DNA of 6,521 bases from JAZQUM01 sp045631305 (GTDB taxonomy: Bacteria > Bacillota > Clostridia > Oscillospirales > Oscillospiraceae), in contig JAZQUM010000127.1 of NCBI GenBank assembly GCA_045631305.1, forward strand, positions 1 through 6,521, read 5' to 3'. Positions 4,885 through 6,521 of the stretch are shown one piece after another. The position numbers were made by a program, and so were the translations under genes. Within the stretch, counting starts at the first letter, position 1. Each line of letters opens with the position of its first letter. Below the pieces are notes generated by a model, which was not told the DNA's origin, ran no database searches, and worked only from the letters and a program-made list of their open reading frames with translations.

Positions 4885-6506
4885 ATGAAGGACAAGTACT
4901 ACGGCAAAACCCTTCGCAAAAACTTCGCGCGTCACGAAGAGATCATGGCTATGCCCAATCTCCTCGAGATCCAGAAGCGTTCCTACCAGGAGTTCCTGGA
5001 AACCGGTCTGCATGAAGTGTTCGCAGATGTTGCGACCATTACCGACTATGCAGGCAATCTGGAACTTTCGTTCATCGACTATAAGATGGATGAAGCTCCC
5101 AAGTACGATGTGGAAGAGTGCAAGGCACGCGACGCAACGTACGCTGCTCCCCTGAAGGTAAGTGTTCGCCTTCGCAACAAGGAAACCGAAGAAATCAAGG
5201 AACAGGAAATCTTCATGGGTGATTTCCCCCTGATGACCGAATCCGGTACCTTCGTTATCAACGGTGCTGAGCGCGTTGTCGTTTCCCAGATCGTTCGTTC
5301 TCCCGGCATCTATTACGGCAAGGAAATCGACCTCAAGACCGACCTGCCTCTTCTGACCTCTACCGTGATTCCTTATCGCGGCGCATGGCTGGAATATGAA
5401 ACCGATACCGCTGAGATCTTCTCCGTACGTATCGATAAGAACCGTAAGCTGCCCGTGACCTGCCTGCTGCGTGCACTGGGTCTCAAGACCGACGCTGAAA
5501 TTCTGGAACGTTTTGGCGACGATCCCCGTATGGTAGCTACCATTGAAAAGGATCCCTGCAAGACTTACGAAGAAGCCCTGCTGGAAATCTACCGCAAGCT
5601 GCGTCCCGGTGAACCCCCCACGGTGGAAGCCGGTGAAACTCTGATCAACAACCTCTTCTTTGATCCCCGCCGTTACGATCTTTCCATCGTAGGCCGCTAT
5701 AAGTTCAACAAGAAGCTGGCTCTGTGGGCTCGTCTGGGCGATCAGAAGCTGTTCTATCCCGTATCCGATCCCGCTACCGGCGAGATCCTCTTCGACGAAG
5801 GTCACGTTCTGACCCGCGAAGAAGCACGTGAACTGGATGCTATCGGCGTAAACGAAGTGACCATCTCTGTGGACGGCGCACCCATGAAGGTGTTCTCCAA
5901 CCACATGTGCGACATGGCACGCTTCGTAGACTTCGATCCTCGCGAAGTATGCGGCATCAAGGAACGCGTTCGCTATGAAGTGCTGCAGGAACTGCTGAGC
6001 CAGTATTCCGGCGAAGAACTCATCGAACAGATCAAGCTCCGTGTGGACGATCTGGTTCCCAAGCACATCATCATCGATGATATCCTTGCTTCCATCAACT
6101 ACATGAACGCTCTGGCTGCAGGTCTTGTTACCCGCGATGATATCGACCATCTGGGCAACCGTCGTCTGCGCTGCGTAGGCGAACTGCTGCAGAACCAGTT
6201 CCGCATCGGCTTCAGCCGCATGGAACGCGTTATCCGTGAACGCATGACCATTCAGGATCTGGATATCGTGACTCCTCAGAGCCTCATCAATATCCGTCCC
6301 GTAACGGCTGCTATCAAGGAATTCTTTGGTTCCAGCCCCCTGAGCCAGTTCATGGACCAGACCAACCTCCTGGCTGAACTGACCCACAAGCGCCGTCTTT
6401 CCGCACTTGGCCCCGGCGGTCTTTCCCGCGAACGCGCCAACATGGAAGTTCGAGACGTACACTACACCCACTATGGCCGTATGTGCCCCATTGAGACCCC
6501 TGAAGG
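4885..6506 (+). CDS. rpoB: DNA-directed RNA polymerase beta subunit, N-terminal part (cut by contig end)
   Basis: RpoB is the second largest RNA polymerase subunit and forms one wall of the active-site cleft and the rifampicin pocket. ATG 4885 follows the SD AAAGG (4869-4873) with a rather long 11-nt gap; an adjacent in-frame GTG at 4882 is an alternative, and an in-frame TGA at 4879 bars anything longer. About 540 authentic codons are present of the usual 1,150-1,300. Landmarks are MPNLLEIQKRSYQEFL near the start, GDFPLMTESGTFVINGAERV, VVSQIVRSPGIYYG, and the rifampicin cluster I region GSSPLSQFMDQTNLLAELTH (482-501) followed by KRRLSALGPGGLSRERA. The reading frame then gives VRDVHYTHYGRMCPIETPEG. 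The near-invariant next residues PNIGLI are replaced by SRRP because bases from 6507 are foreign. Residues equivalent to E. coli Gln513, Asp516, His526, Arg529 and Ser531 are wild type. Confidence 0.97.
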
Positions 6507-6521
6507 AAGTCGGAGGCCAAG
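6507..6521 (+). other. Sequencing adapter remnant at the contig end
   Basis: The final bases AAGTCGGAGGCCAAG match, as recalled, the first 15 nt of the MGI/BGISEQ read-1 adapter. They begin exactly where rpoB departs from its near-universal PETPEGPNIGLI coding, in the middle of the glycine codon. They should be read as untrimmed adapter, not genome. Confidence 0.9.

Noticed and set aside
4855..6471. A 538-codon open frame on the minus strand opposite rpoB
   Set aside because: Same mirror-frame effect of biased codon use; RpoB on the plus strand is unambiguous.
1..6521. CRISPR array, tRNA, rRNA, insertion sequence or phage attachment site
   Set aside because: No regularly spaced direct repeats, cloverleaf, rRNA signature, transposase or terminal repeats were seen; the window is ordinary core-genome sequence apart from the ribozyme-nagB unit.

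Overview
The window looks like chromosomal DNA of a Bacillota (Firmicutes) bacterium of moderate GC. The support is SD-rich starts, extended -10 promoters, an RlmCD-type rRNA methyltransferase, a glmS-class ribozyme (a riboswitch found mainly in this phylum) and a Gram-positive-style RpoB. A clostridial or Negativicutes member is plausible, but genus cannot be settled by eye. The last 15 bases match the start of a common sequencing adapter, so the right edge is probably an assembled contig end.

Layout. Bases 1-644 (minus strand) are the N-terminal quarter of secA. A 329-base divergent region holds a promoter for secA and one for the rightward genes. Bases 974-3104 are a two-gene unit: a TrmA/RlmCD-family 23S rRNA uridine methyltransferase and a CvpA-like membrane protein, closed by an intrinsic terminator. 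Next comes a 400-base stretch without a conventional gene. It holds a promoter and a complete glmS self-cleaving ribozyme, in which P1, P2, P3, the P3.1 pseudoknot, P4 and P4.1 can all be drawn by hand. The ribozyme lies in the 5' leader of nagB (3504-4241), glucosamine-6-phosphate deaminase, which has its own terminator. A 65-residue single-pass membrane protein follows, with a palindromic operator-like site over its -10 box and a perfect terminator. Last is rpoB with its own strong promoter and a leader of about 178 nt, truncated by the end of the contig.

The most interesting point is the ribozyme-nagB pairing. glmS ribozymes sense glucosamine-6-phosphate (GlcN6P) and normally shut off glmS, the enzyme that makes it. 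Here the downstream gene encodes the enzyme usually assigned to breaking GlcN6P down. Negative feedback would make sense if this NagB works in the synthetic direction (fructose-6-phosphate plus ammonia to GlcN6P). Otherwise cleavage must affect expression in a non-standard way. Two further features of this leader deserve a look: a 12-codon ORF with a good SD that spans the cleavage site, and a terminator-like pairing that competes with P4.1.
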